This document shows, one piece after another, positions 1-5,436 of a stretch of 7,615 nucleotides of DNA. Position 1 is the first letter of the stretch. Each line of letters starts with the position of its first letter. The notes beneath the pieces were generated by a model. It had not been told where the DNA came from, did no database searches, and saw only the letters and a program-made list of their open reading frames with translations. The stretch is from positions 1-7,615 of the forward strand of contig JAJCXU010000340.1 in the NCBI GenBank assembly GCA_029263275.1. Reading direction: 5' to 3'. This stretch comes from Ilumatobacter sp. (GTDB lineage: Bacteria > Actinomycetota > Acidimicrobiia > Acidimicrobiales > Ilumatobacteraceae). The position numbers were made by a program, and so were the translations under genes.

Positions 1-271
1 CCAGGACGTCACCCTCGATGGCACCGCCCTCGGCGCCGCGCTCAGCGATCCCGGCGTCACCGCGGCGCGTACCGGGGCCGTCGAAGCCGACATCACCGCA
101 ATGAGCCGAGCACTGCCCGCCAACGGCAAGCTCGGCATCGCCGTCTCGATCGTCGGACCCGAGCACCGCTTCACGGCCGAGCGGCGGGCGCTGCACGAGC
201 AGGCAATCACCGACACGGTCGATGCACTCGAACGCGAGCTGCGCGCCAACGGAGAGGACTACACGTCATGA
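1..271 (+). CDS. 3' end of a probable IclR-family transcriptional regulator (partial)
   Basis: The reading frame is open from base 2 and ends in a TGA that overlaps the hutH start by ATGA, leaving the last 89 residues of a protein that begins outside the window. A short beta-strand-like run (LGIAVSIVGPEHRFTAER) followed by a long amphipathic C-terminal helix (about residues 63-83 of the fragment) resembles the end of the IclR effector-binding domain, which often has a 'VSGP..R.T..R' segment before its last helix. IclR proteins are ligand-responsive DNA-binding regulators that commonly sit beside the catabolic genes they control. The 4-bp overlap with hutH implies co-transcription and translational coupling. 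The DNA-binding half is not in view, so the family call rests on the tail alone and could be wrong. Confidence 0.5.
   Translation, partial: QDVTLDGTALGAALSDPGVTAARTGAVEADITAMSRALPANGKLGIAVSIVGPEHRFTAERRALHEQAITDTVDALERELRANGEDYTS
251..257 (+). promoter_or_regulatory. Ribosome binding site of hutH
   Basis: GGAGAGG lies 10 bases before the ATG at 268, inside the end of the upstream gene. It fixes this ATG as the start and supports translation that is both coupled and independently initiated. Confidence 0.6.
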
Positions 272-1797
272 CCATCCACCTCGATGGTCAGGGCGTCACC
301 ATCGGCGACGTGGTCGCTGTCGCCCGCCAGGCCGAACCCGTCGAACTCACTCCCGCTGCACTCGATCGCATGGCGACGGCGCGCGCCATTGTTGAGCAGC
401 TCGCGGAGGGCGCCCCCAAGTACGGCATCTCGACGGGGTTCGGCGCGCTGGCAACCGTCTCGATCCCACCCGATCGGCGCCGGGCTCTCCAGGTCGCGCT
501 CGTGCGTTCCCACGCTGCCGGCATGGGCGACCCAGTCGAGGACGAAGTGGTGCGGGCAATGGTGCTCCTTCGAGCGCGCACCCTCGCGCTCGGCAACAGC
601 GGGGCGCGACCACTCGTCGCCCAGGCGATGGTCGACATCCTCAACGCCGGCATCACACCCATCGTCCCCGAGTACGGGTCACTCGGTGCCAGCGGCGACC
701 TCGCACCACTCGCACACGGGGCGTTGGCCCTCCTCGGCGAAGGTGACGTCGTGTATCAGGGGCGGGTACGGCCCGCTGCCGAAGCCCTTGCCGAGGCCGG
801 CCTCGAGCCGATCGAGCTGGCCGAGAAGGAAGGCCTCGCGGTCACCAACGGCACCGACGCCATCTTGGGCATGCTCTGCCTGGCCATCGCCGACATCGAG
901 CGGCTGCTCAGCCAAGCCGACATGATCACGGCGATGACCGTCGAGGGATTGTTGTCCACCGCCTCGCCGTTTGCAGCCGAACTCCAGGCGCTGCGTCCCC
1001 AACCTGGCCAAGCGGTCAGCGCCGCCAACCTCCGATCGATGCTGTCCGCATCGCCCATCGTCGCCAGCCACGACAACGACGACGACCTCCGGGTCCAGGA
1101 CGCCTATTCGATCCGGTGCACGCCATCGGTCCATGGCGCCGTCCGCGACACGCTCGAGCACTGCCGTTTCGTGGCCCAGAACGAACTCGCGTCGGCAATC
1201 GACAACCCGATGGTGCTCGCCGACGGCCGGGTCGAGTCATGTGGCAACTTCCACGGCGCACCCCTCGGTTTCGCGGCAGACTTCCTGGCCATCGCGGTGT
1301 CCGAAGTCGGCGCCATCGCCGAGCGACGCATGGACCGCATGCTCGACAAGACCCGCAGCCACGGCCTTCCGCCGTTTCTCGCTGAAGAAGCTGGCGTCGA
1401 CAGTGGCCTGATGATCGGCCACTACACCGCTGCAGCGATGGCGTCGGAGAACAAGCGCCTCGCCGCTCCGGCATCGGTCGACTCGCTCCCCACGTCGGGG
1501 ATGCAGGAAGACCATGTGTCGATGGCGTGGCTCGCCGTGCGCAAGCTCCGCAAGGTCATCGACAACGTCCGCCGAATCCTCGCCGTCGAGTACGTCTGTG
1601 CCGCGCGTGCCATCGAGTTCCGAACCCCGCTCACACCGTCGCCGGCGACCGGCGCTCTCCTGGCGCTGCTGCGCACCGATGTCGACGGCGCCGGCCCCGA
1701 TCGCTACCTCGCTCCCGAGCTCAGTGCGGCCGAAGCGATCCTCGACTCGTCGGCGATGATCGACGCACTGGAGGCGGTCGGCATTACTCTCGATTGA
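268..1797 (+). CDS. hutH: Histidine ammonia-lyase (MIO-dependent aromatic amino acid lyase)
   Basis: This cytosolic enzyme deaminates L-histidine to urocanate and ammonia, using the self-formed MIO electrophile. The 509-residue length is normal for bacterial HutH. The MIO triad A141-S142-G143 sits in GASGDLAPLAH. Other active-site residues are at family positions: Y52 (YGISTGFG), H82 in a Ser-His pair (RSHAAG), N194 (NGTDA), Q277/Y280/R283 (QDAYSIRC), F328 (GNFHG) and E414 (MQEDHVS). The Ser-His pair and the Glu are typical of histidine rather than phenylalanine or tyrosine lyases. One local difference is TPSV at 285-288, where most HutH proteins read QPQV. The start is the ATG overlapping the upstream stop, with a good Shine-Dalgarno. 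No hutU, hutI or hutG is nearby; the neighbours are an IclR-like regulator and a MaoC-like protein, so the physiological substrate is less certain than the family. Confidence 0.93.
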   Translation: MTIHLDGQGVTIGDVVAVARQAEPVELTPAALDRMATARAIVEQLAEGAPKYGISTGFGALATVSIPPDRRRALQVALVRSHAAGMGDPVEDEVVRAMVLLRARTLALGNSGARPLVAQAMVDILNAGITPIVPEYGSLGASGDLAPLAHGALALLGEGDVVYQGRVRPAAEALAEAGLEPIELAEKEGLAVTNGTDAILGMLCLAIADIERLLSQADMITAMTVEGLLSTASPFAAELQALRPQPGQAVSAANLRSMLSASPIVASHDNDDDLRVQDAYSIRCTPSVHGAVRDTLEHCRFVAQNELASAIDNPMVLADGRVESCGNFHGAPLGFAADFLAIAVSEVGAIAERRMDRMLDKTRSHGLPPFLAEEAGVDSGLMIGHYTAAAMASENKRLAAPASVDSLPTSGMQEDHVSMAWLAVRKLRKVIDNVRRILAVEYVCAARAIEFRTPLTPSPATGALLALLRTDVDGAGPDRYLAPELSAAEAILDSSAMIDALEAVGITLD

Positions 1798-1800
1798 GCG

Positions 1801-2688
1801 ATGCCCGTCCCTGCTGCACTCCTTGACCTCGCCGTCGAGCCCGTCGTCCACGACGTCGACCTGCGCTGGACCATGGCGTACGCGGCAGCGCTCGACGACC
1901 AGAACGATCGCTACTTCGACACGACACGAGGCGACGGTGTGGTCGCCCACCCCCTCTTTGCGGTCTGTCCGGAATGGGAAGCCATCGTCGCATCTCGCTC
2001 ACAGTCATCGACCCTTGGCATGACCCGGGCCGAAGTCCTGACCGGAGTCCATGCCACCCACGACGTCACCATCCACCGCCTGGTCCGCCCGGGCGACCAA
2101 CAGACGACCCATCTCGAGATGGTTGCGCTCACCGACATCGGGCCGGGAGCGAAGGCAACGACCCGTTTGGTCACGGTCGATGCCGACGGCCAACCGGTCG
2201 CCACGACGACACAAGACGCCATCTACCTCGGCGTTGCCACCGACGGCACTCATCATCTCGACCCTGAGCCACCCGCCGACATCGCAGCCACCGAGAGAAC
2301 CGGTGAGCCCTCGACGATCACCATCGACGTGGCGGCGGGCGCTGCGCACACCTACACGGAGTGCGCTCGAATCTGGAACCCGATCCACACCGATCGTGCG
2401 GTGGCGCGCGCCGCCGGGCTGCCCGACATCATCCTGCATGGCACTGCCACGCTGGCACACGGCGTCACTGCGGTTGTCGACGCCCGTGCAGACGGGCGCC
2501 CCGAACTCGTTCGCCGGATCAGCGGCAGGTTCGCTGCCATGGTGGAGTTGCCCTCGACGATCACCGTCAACGTGTGGCCGGCCACGCTGACAGCGGACGG
2601 CAACACCACGGTTCCGTTCGAGGTGCTGAACTCCCACGGCGATGCCGCCGTGAAGAACGGTCTGATCGTGCTCGGCAGCTCGCGTTGA
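1801..2688 (+). CDS. MaoC-like double-hotdog protein (acyl dehydratase/hydratase family)
   Basis: This 295-residue protein begins 3 bases after the hutH stop and has no clear Shine-Dalgarno, so it probably depends on translational coupling. The N-terminal half (about 10-150) looks like the FAS1-like/MaoC N-terminal hotdog domain. The C-terminal half (about 170-290) carries the hydratase-2 signature: TYTECARIWNPIHTDRA at 184-200, then a Gly-Leu turn and a LHGTATLA segment around H213-G214. Related enzymes hydrate or dehydrate enoyl-CoA or hydroxyacyl-CoA thioesters. In the catalytic motif (usually G-D-x-N-P-I-H), H196 is present but the Asp position is Ile191 (R-I-W-N-P-I-H). The protein may therefore use another residue, act by a different mechanism, or be a non-catalytic relative. 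Its substrate is unknown. Pairing with an ammonia-lyase suggests a role in degrading an unsaturated acid via CoA, but this is inference. Confidence 0.75.
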   Translation: MPVPAALLDLAVEPVVHDVDLRWTMAYAAALDDQNDRYFDTTRGDGVVAHPLFAVCPEWEAIVASRSQSSTLGMTRAEVLTGVHATHDVTIHRLVRPGDQQTTHLEMVALTDIGPGAKATTRLVTVDADGQPVATTTQDAIYLGVATDGTHHLDPEPPADIAATERTGEPSTITIDVAAGAAHTYTECARIWNPIHTDRAVARAAGLPDIILHGTATLAHGVTAVVDARADGRPELVRRISGRFAAMVELPSTITVNVWPATLTADGNTTVPFEVLNSHGDAAVKNGLIVLGSSR

Positions 2689-3191
2689 AGCACGCCGTTG
2701 CCGCCCAGGAGATCGCTGACCCATGGGTCGCCATGGCCGCGGTTGCCTCCGCCACCTCACGCATCAGGATCGGGCCGATGGTGACCCCGATCACCCGCCG
2801 ACGTCCGATCAAACTCGCACGCGAGGCCACGACACTCGACCATCTGTCTCGCGGACGTCTGACGCTTGGCCTGGGGCTCGGTGTCGACACCACCCGGGAA
2901 CTGAGCGGATTCGGCGAGATCACCGATGCGCGGGTTCGTGGGGAACGCCTCGACGGCCTCTTTCCCATCGAGGTCGACGGCGACGCACTCATGGAGATGC
3001 TCGATGTCGTCCGCTCAGAGCGGGGCAGCTTGGACGGGTTCGACGTGATGGTCAACCCGGCTTCGAACATCCCGTACGACACGTTCGAAGATCGCGGCGC
3101 CACATGGGCCGTCACCGGTCCAGCACCGGGCGCCGACGACACGATGGCGATGGCATCCACGCCACCTGCCGACCTGTTCTCAGCGCGCTGA
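2689..3191 (+). pseudogene. Relic of an LLM-class (luciferase-like) flavin/F420-dependent oxidoreductase
   Basis: Starting about 2712, the frame matches a typical central block of luciferase-like monooxygenases: DPWVAMAAVASATSRIRIG, then VTPITRRRP, KLAREATTLDHLSRGRL, LGLGLG, and RVRGERLD ending near 2954. It then jumps directly to a block normally found about 80 residues later, 'DGLFPIEVDGDAL' and 'GFDVMVNPAS', ending with RGATWAVTGPAPG and a TGA at 3189. The N-terminal 40-50 residues (usual active-site entry and start codon) and the middle, including much of the barrel, are missing. The two parts remain in frame, suggesting an in-frame deletion. The frame runs open through the end of the MaoC-like gene, with no proper start; the first in-frame ATG is at 2733, within the domain. 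I infer a decayed gene that once completed the upstream operon. A short translated product cannot be excluded. Confidence 0.7.
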
Positions 3192-3195
3192 CTCG

Positions 3196-3211
3196 CCCCG
3201 GTAGCGCGGGG
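3196..3211. terminator. Weak hairpin between convergent genes (possible terminator)
   Basis: CCCCG (3196-3200) can pair with CGGGG (3207-3211) across a 6-base loop. It lies between the convergent ends of the LLM relic and the small basic-protein gene. There is no T-run on either side, so intrinsic termination is doubtful. Confidence 0.25.
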
Positions 3212-3246
3212 AGATCATGCCCGCCGGAGCTGATCGTGGAGCGGGG

Positions 3247-3570
3247 TCAGAATCCGCGGTTGTTCTCGCGCTTCTTCGGCGGCGCCTTGAACGGTGCCTC
3301 GATGAGCATTTCGAACCGTCCGTCGTCGGGCTGGTTCGGCTCGTTCATGTTCTGGAGGTACTTCTTGAGTGCGGCGCGACCCGCGGTGACGTGATCACCC
3401 TTGGTACCGACCGAGCGAGCCAGCGCATCCTTTGCCTTGCCCACGCGTTCCTTGCGTGTCGCCTTCTCAGCTTCGCTGAAGATGCGCGGCTTCTTGTTGA
3501 CTCTCGCCTGGGCGGCTGCGCGCCGCTTCGCTTCGGACTCTTGCAGCGGGGTGAGCTTCTGATTCGCCAT
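3247..3570 (-). CDS. Small basic protein of unknown function
   Basis: I do not recognise this 107-residue protein. It is rich in Lys and Arg (about 25 basic against 13 acidic residues). The N-terminal half is predicted helical and charged, with repeated A/K/R/E patterns (ESEAKRRAAAQAR, then EAEKATRKER). A central stretch TAGRAALKKYLQNM (about 62-75) follows, and the tail is Pro/Lys-rich, ending KKRENNRGF. There is no signal peptide, membrane segment or Cys cluster. Third codon positions are GC-rich, which supports a real gene over the overlapping + strand frame. The ATG has no Shine-Dalgarno. It lies 43 bases after the CBS gene stop, so it may be the last gene of the stress operon or have its own leaderless promoter. 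The charge would suit nucleic-acid or ribosome binding, but that is only a guess. Confidence 0.7.
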   Translation of the reverse strand: MANQKLTPLQESEAKRRAAAQARVNKKPRIFSEAEKATRKERVGKAKDALARSVGTKGDHVTAGRAALKKYLQNMNEPNQPDDGRFEMLIEAPFKAPPKKRENNRGF

Positions 3571-3577
3571 GGGTTGG

Positions 3578-3583
3578 ACCGTA
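3578..3583 (-). promoter_or_regulatory. Candidate -10 element for a leaderless transcript of the small basic protein
   Basis: On the minus strand TACGGT fits TAnnnT and ends 7 bases before the ATG at 3570. That spacing would place transcription initiation at the start codon, consistent with the missing Shine-Dalgarno. No convincing -35 is visible. Confidence 0.25.
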
Positions 3584-3604
3584 CAAGCTCTGAGGCCGAA
3601 GTCG

Positions 3605-3624
3605 CCAGATCAATCAGGCTCTGG
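3605..3624 (-). other. Inverted repeat overlapping the CBS gene stop
   Basis: CCAGA (3605-3609) pairs with TCTGG (3620-3624), extendable by one G-C pair outside, around a 10-base loop that contains the CBS gene stop codon. It could pause or partly terminate transcription before the small basic gene. There is no U-tract. Confidence 0.2.
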
Positions 3625-4066
3625 CCGGTGGCGGAGCCGAATCCCCCGCGTGGGGAAACATGATCTGCGCGGACATCACGTTGGCGACAACGGAGAGTTC
3701 ACCAGCAATCGACACGAGTACGTCGTCCAAGCTGACGACACCGACCACTCGGTCGTGGTCGACAACGGCAGCGCGACGCACCGCGTGGGTCGAGAACAGA
3801 TGGAAGAGATCTTCGGCCTCGTCGTGCCGGTCGACCGCAATCACACCCATCGACATCACTGCGTCCACGCGACTGTCGGGCGCCATCCCGACCGCAAGAC
3901 ACCGTGTTACCAAGTCACGGTCGGTGACCACACCGACGGGTCGTTGCCCATCGAGCACGATCAGCGCGCCGACGCCATGGGCGGCCAGCAACTCGGCGGC
4001 ATCAACAATGGTGGTTCCGACGTCGACGGTGACCGGATCGCGCCAGGTGAAGTCTTCGACTCTCAT
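3614..4066 (-). CDS. Two-CBS-domain protein
   Basis: This 150-residue protein consists almost entirely of two CBS motifs: about residues 8-58 (DPVTVDVGTTIVDAAELLAA to GVVTDRDLVTRCLA) and about 70-122 (VMSMGVIAVDRHDEAEDLF to VVGVVSLDDVLVSI). A short Ala/Pro tail follows. CBS pairs form Bateman modules that bind adenine nucleotides and sense energy state. Stand-alone proteins like this resemble mycobacterial hypoxic response protein 1 (Hrp1). The frame can be extended upstream to 4162, but the ATG at 4066, which overlaps the DUF1918 stop by ATGA, gives a protein starting right at the domain (MRVEDFTW) and is preferred. Co-occurrence with a tandem Usp protein suggests a stress or dormancy role. 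No effector domain is attached, so its partner is unknown. Confidence 0.88.
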   Translation of the reverse strand: MRVEDFTWRDPVTVDVGTTIVDAAELLAAHGVGALIVLDGQRPVGVVTDRDLVTRCLAVGMAPDSRVDAVMSMGVIAVDRHDEAEDLFHLFSTHAVRRAAVVDHDRVVGVVSLDDVLVSIAGELSVVANVMSAQIMFPHAGDSAPPPARA

Positions 4067-4281
4067 GACGCTGACTCCTCGTCTGTATCGACCTCGGTCA
4101 GGGGTTTGATCGCCGCGTCGTAACCCGGGAACAGCAGGGTGGTCCGACCAGAGTCGTCCCACCGCACCCGGTACGGCGGACTGCCGTCATCCCCCCGTAC
4201 CTCGACGATCAGCCCGACCCGTTTCGCCTCACCGACGACGTGGCCCGCAATGATGATTTCGTCTCCGACGCTCGCATGCAC
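4063..4281 (-). CDS. DUF1918 domain protein
   Basis: With the GTG start at 4281 the protein has 72 residues, close to the normal DUF1918 size. It shows the family pattern: an N-terminal VGDEIIIAG strand, then GLIVEVRGDDGSPPYRVRW and TTLLFPG before a short acidic tail. DUF1918 proteins are small SH3-like barrel proteins common in Actinobacteria (Rv2302 of Mycobacterium tuberculosis is one) without an established function. The start was chosen because GAGGG lies 5 bases before the GTG and the domain begins there. A longer version from a TTG at 4356 would add a non-conserved, Cys/Gly/Pro/Asp-rich stretch with no good ribosome site. Its stop overlaps the CBS gene start, so the two are coupled. 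Confidence 0.85.
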   Translation of the reverse strand: MHASVGDEIIIAGHVVGEAKRVGLIVEVRGDDGSPPYRVRWDDSGRTTLLFPGYDAAIKPLTEVDTDEESAS

Positions 4282-4286
4282 AATGT

Positions 4287-4291
4287 CCCTC
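4287..4291 (-). promoter_or_regulatory. Ribosome binding site deciding the DUF1918 start
   Basis: GAGGG on the minus strand is 5 bases from the GTG at 4281. It favours this start over the upstream TTG at 4356. Confidence 0.6.
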
Positions 4292-4315
4292 GTTTCCGGA
4301 TGATCATTGATTCCA

Positions 4316-4366
4316 TCACCATCGTGCCCCGTGGGGCAGCCAGCAGGGCAGGGCAATTGGTCTCAT
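4316..4366 (-). CDS. Possible 16-codon leader ORF between usp and the DUF1918 gene
   Basis: Immediately after the usp stop, AGGGAGG (4380-4374) is followed 7 bases later by an ATG at 4366, a textbook ribosome site that matches no annotated gene. The ORF encodes MRPIALPCWLPHGARW and stops at TGA 4318-4316, 34 bases before the DUF1918 start. An inverted repeat, TGCCCC/GGGGCA (4325-4338), lies inside it. It may be a leader peptide or a ribosome-loading site keeping the message translated between genes, or chance. Sequence alone cannot show that the peptide matters. Confidence 0.3.
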   Translation of the reverse strand: MRPIALPCWLPHGARW

Positions 4367-4378
4367 TTGACGACCTCC

Positions 4379-5263
4379 CTACGGTGCAGGGATCACCGCG
4401 ATTGGTGACCGCGCACGGTGCAGCACTTCGGTGGCGACCGAGCCCAGCAGCCCACCGGTGAATCCTCGGTGACCGCGCTCGCCGACAACGAGCAGCTCCG
4501 TCGGCTCACACTCATCAGCAAGTACGACCGCGGGTCCACCGCGCACGAACTTCCGCTCGAAGCAGCCGGGTGCATCGAGCTCGGCCTCGACGGCGTCGAC
4601 CATTTGGCCGAAGCTGCTCTGGGCGTGTTGGAACAGGCGCTCCAGTTCGCTGTGCAATTCGTCGGCACCGAAGATCGCGTTGGTCCACGCTCCGATCGCG
4701 ACGACAGGAATCTCCCCACGAGCGAACGTGTGCGCCCATCGAAGGGCTTCACGGGCCGCCGGTGATCCGTCGACACCAACAACGAGTCGGGTGACGGCAG
4801 GCTCGGCGGGCCCATCGTCGACAGGCGGCCGCACGACGACCACTGGTCCGCGGGCGTGGGTTGCGCACTGATGGCTCACCGAGCCCAGCAGCAACCGACG
4901 GAACCCACCAAGACCGCGCGATCCGACGACGAGGAGTTCGGCGTCCTCGCCAGCGTCGAGCAACACGTGCGAGGCTCCGCCGTATTGCACTCCAGAGGTC
5001 ACCTTGAGCCCCGCGTTGATCGCGTCTGCTGCCAGCTCGTCAAGGCCCGGATGGACCTCCGACGGCTCCATGTCCGCAAGGCGGCCGACACCGAATTCTG
5101 CCCCCGCCATCGGCGGAAGGTGCCACGCCCTGATCACATGCACGGACGGCGTTCGTCCAATCGCTTGGGCGAGGGCCCACCGCACCGCGTGGCCAGCTCC
5201 TGCTGAGCCGTCGCTTCCGACGACCCACATCGGTGTCCTGTTGGCTTCTGCATTCGACGTCAT
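4379..5263 (-). CDS. Tandem universal stress protein (UspA family, two domains)
   Basis: This 294-residue cytosolic protein contains two Usp domains, about residues 12-147 and 158-294. Each has the N-terminal strand ending in an Asp (VVGSDGS with D18; VVGVDGS with D165) and a complete ATP-binding motif G-x2-G-x9-G-S: G114/G117/G127-S128 and G261/G264/G274-S275. It is therefore of the ATP-binding class. Such tandem Usp proteins are common in Actinobacteria and tied to hypoxia, dormancy and general stress, but have no single known reaction. The frame runs 5 codons further upstream, but GGAGG lies 7 bases before the ATG at 5263, so that ATG is preferred. It appears to be the first gene of a leftward operon with the DUF1918 and CBS genes, divergent from the sugar kinase gene. 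Confidence 0.92.
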   Translation of the reverse strand: MTSNAEANRTPMWVVGSDGSAGAGHAVRWALAQAIGRTPSVHVIRAWHLPPMAGAEFGVGRLADMEPSEVHPGLDELAADAINAGLKVTSGVQYGGASHVLLDAGEDAELLVVGSRGLGGFRRLLLGSVSHQCATHARGPVVVVRPPVDDGPAEPAVTRLVVGVDGSPAAREALRWAHTFARGEIPVVAIGAWTNAIFGADELHSELERLFQHAQSSFGQMVDAVEAELDAPGCFERKFVRGGPAVVLADECEPTELLVVGERGHRGFTGGLLGSVATEVLHRARSPIAVIPAP

Positions 5264-5270
5264 GGCAGTT

Positions 5271-5275
5271 CCTCC
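5271..5275 (-). promoter_or_regulatory. Ribosome binding site deciding the usp start
   Basis: GGAGG on the minus strand, 7 bases before the ATG at 5263. It lies within the longer alternative ORF that starts at 5278, which makes that longer start unlikely. Confidence 0.7.
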
Positions 5276-5280
5276 CATCG

Positions 5281-5299
5281 ACGTGCTTCAGCTACACGT
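5281..5299. promoter_or_regulatory. Inverted repeat over the usp -10 region (possible operator)
   Basis: ACGTG (5281-5285) and CACGT (5295-5299) form a perfect 5-bp inverted repeat with a 9-base spacer, overlapping the proposed -10. The position suits a repressor site, but arms this short can arise by chance. Confidence 0.25.
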
Positions 5300-5319
5300 T
5301 CCTACTCTGATTTTCGCAA
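5291..5319 (-). promoter_or_regulatory. Candidate promoter of the usp-DUF1918-CBS operon
   Basis: On the minus strand, TTGCGA (5319-5314) is followed after exactly 17 bases by TGTAGC (5296-5291). This resembles sigma-70 -35 and -10 elements with a weak -10. It leaves about 20 bases of leader before the usp Shine-Dalgarno. Confidence 0.35.
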
Positions 5320-5324
5320 CCCTC

Positions 5325-5407
5325 TCGGCTGGCCGACAGGGGACAACGACCTGAGCGGATCGAGAAACGAAGAGGTCGCGATGTTTGAGTCCTCGGACCC
5401 TGCCGAG
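5325..5407. promoter_or_regulatory. Intergenic region before the kinase gene with three inverted repeats
   Basis: Within the 173-bp divergent gap I see TCGGC-TG-GCCGA (5325-5336), CGACCT (5347-5352) facing AGGTCG (5373-5378) across 20 bases, and CTCGG-ACCCTG-CCGAG (5392-5407). Any could bind a regulator of the sugar operon, and the last lies about 30 bases before the kinase start. No convincing -35/-10 pair reading toward the kinase was found. CATCAT (5425-5430) is a poor -10 candidate for a leaderless message. Confidence 0.25.
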
Positions 5408-5436
5408 CGACCAATCGTACTGCGCATCATGGAACG

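Noticed and set aside
1065..1090. GAC repeat run (DNDDDD-like stretch) in hutH
   Set aside because: This is a variable loop region of the HutH family just before the conserved QDAYS segment, not a separate repeat element.
679..1161. Minus-strand 160-residue ORF inside hutH, and similar antisense frames
   Set aside because: Frames of this kind arise throughout GC-rich genes with high GC at codon position 3; none shows a domain or a ribosome site.
3217..3663. + strand 148-residue ORF opposite the small basic protein
   Set aside because: The minus frame has better codon use and a lower-complexity, helix-like protein pattern; the + frame has no Shine-Dalgarno and runs across two minus-strand gene ends.
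3569..4123. + strand 184-residue ORF
   Set aside because: It is antisense to the CBS gene, whose domains are clear on the minus strand; the + frame shows no recognisable domain.
4067..4162. Upstream extension of the CBS protein
   Set aside because: It would add an Arg/Gly-rich stretch that overlaps the DUF1918 coding sequence; the ATGA-overlapping ATG at 4066 fits the domain start.
5335..5355. Possible DosR-like box (GGGAC half-site) between usp and the kinase gene
   Set aside because: Only the GGGAC half matches; about 7 of 14 core positions agree, which is not better than expected in GC-rich DNA.
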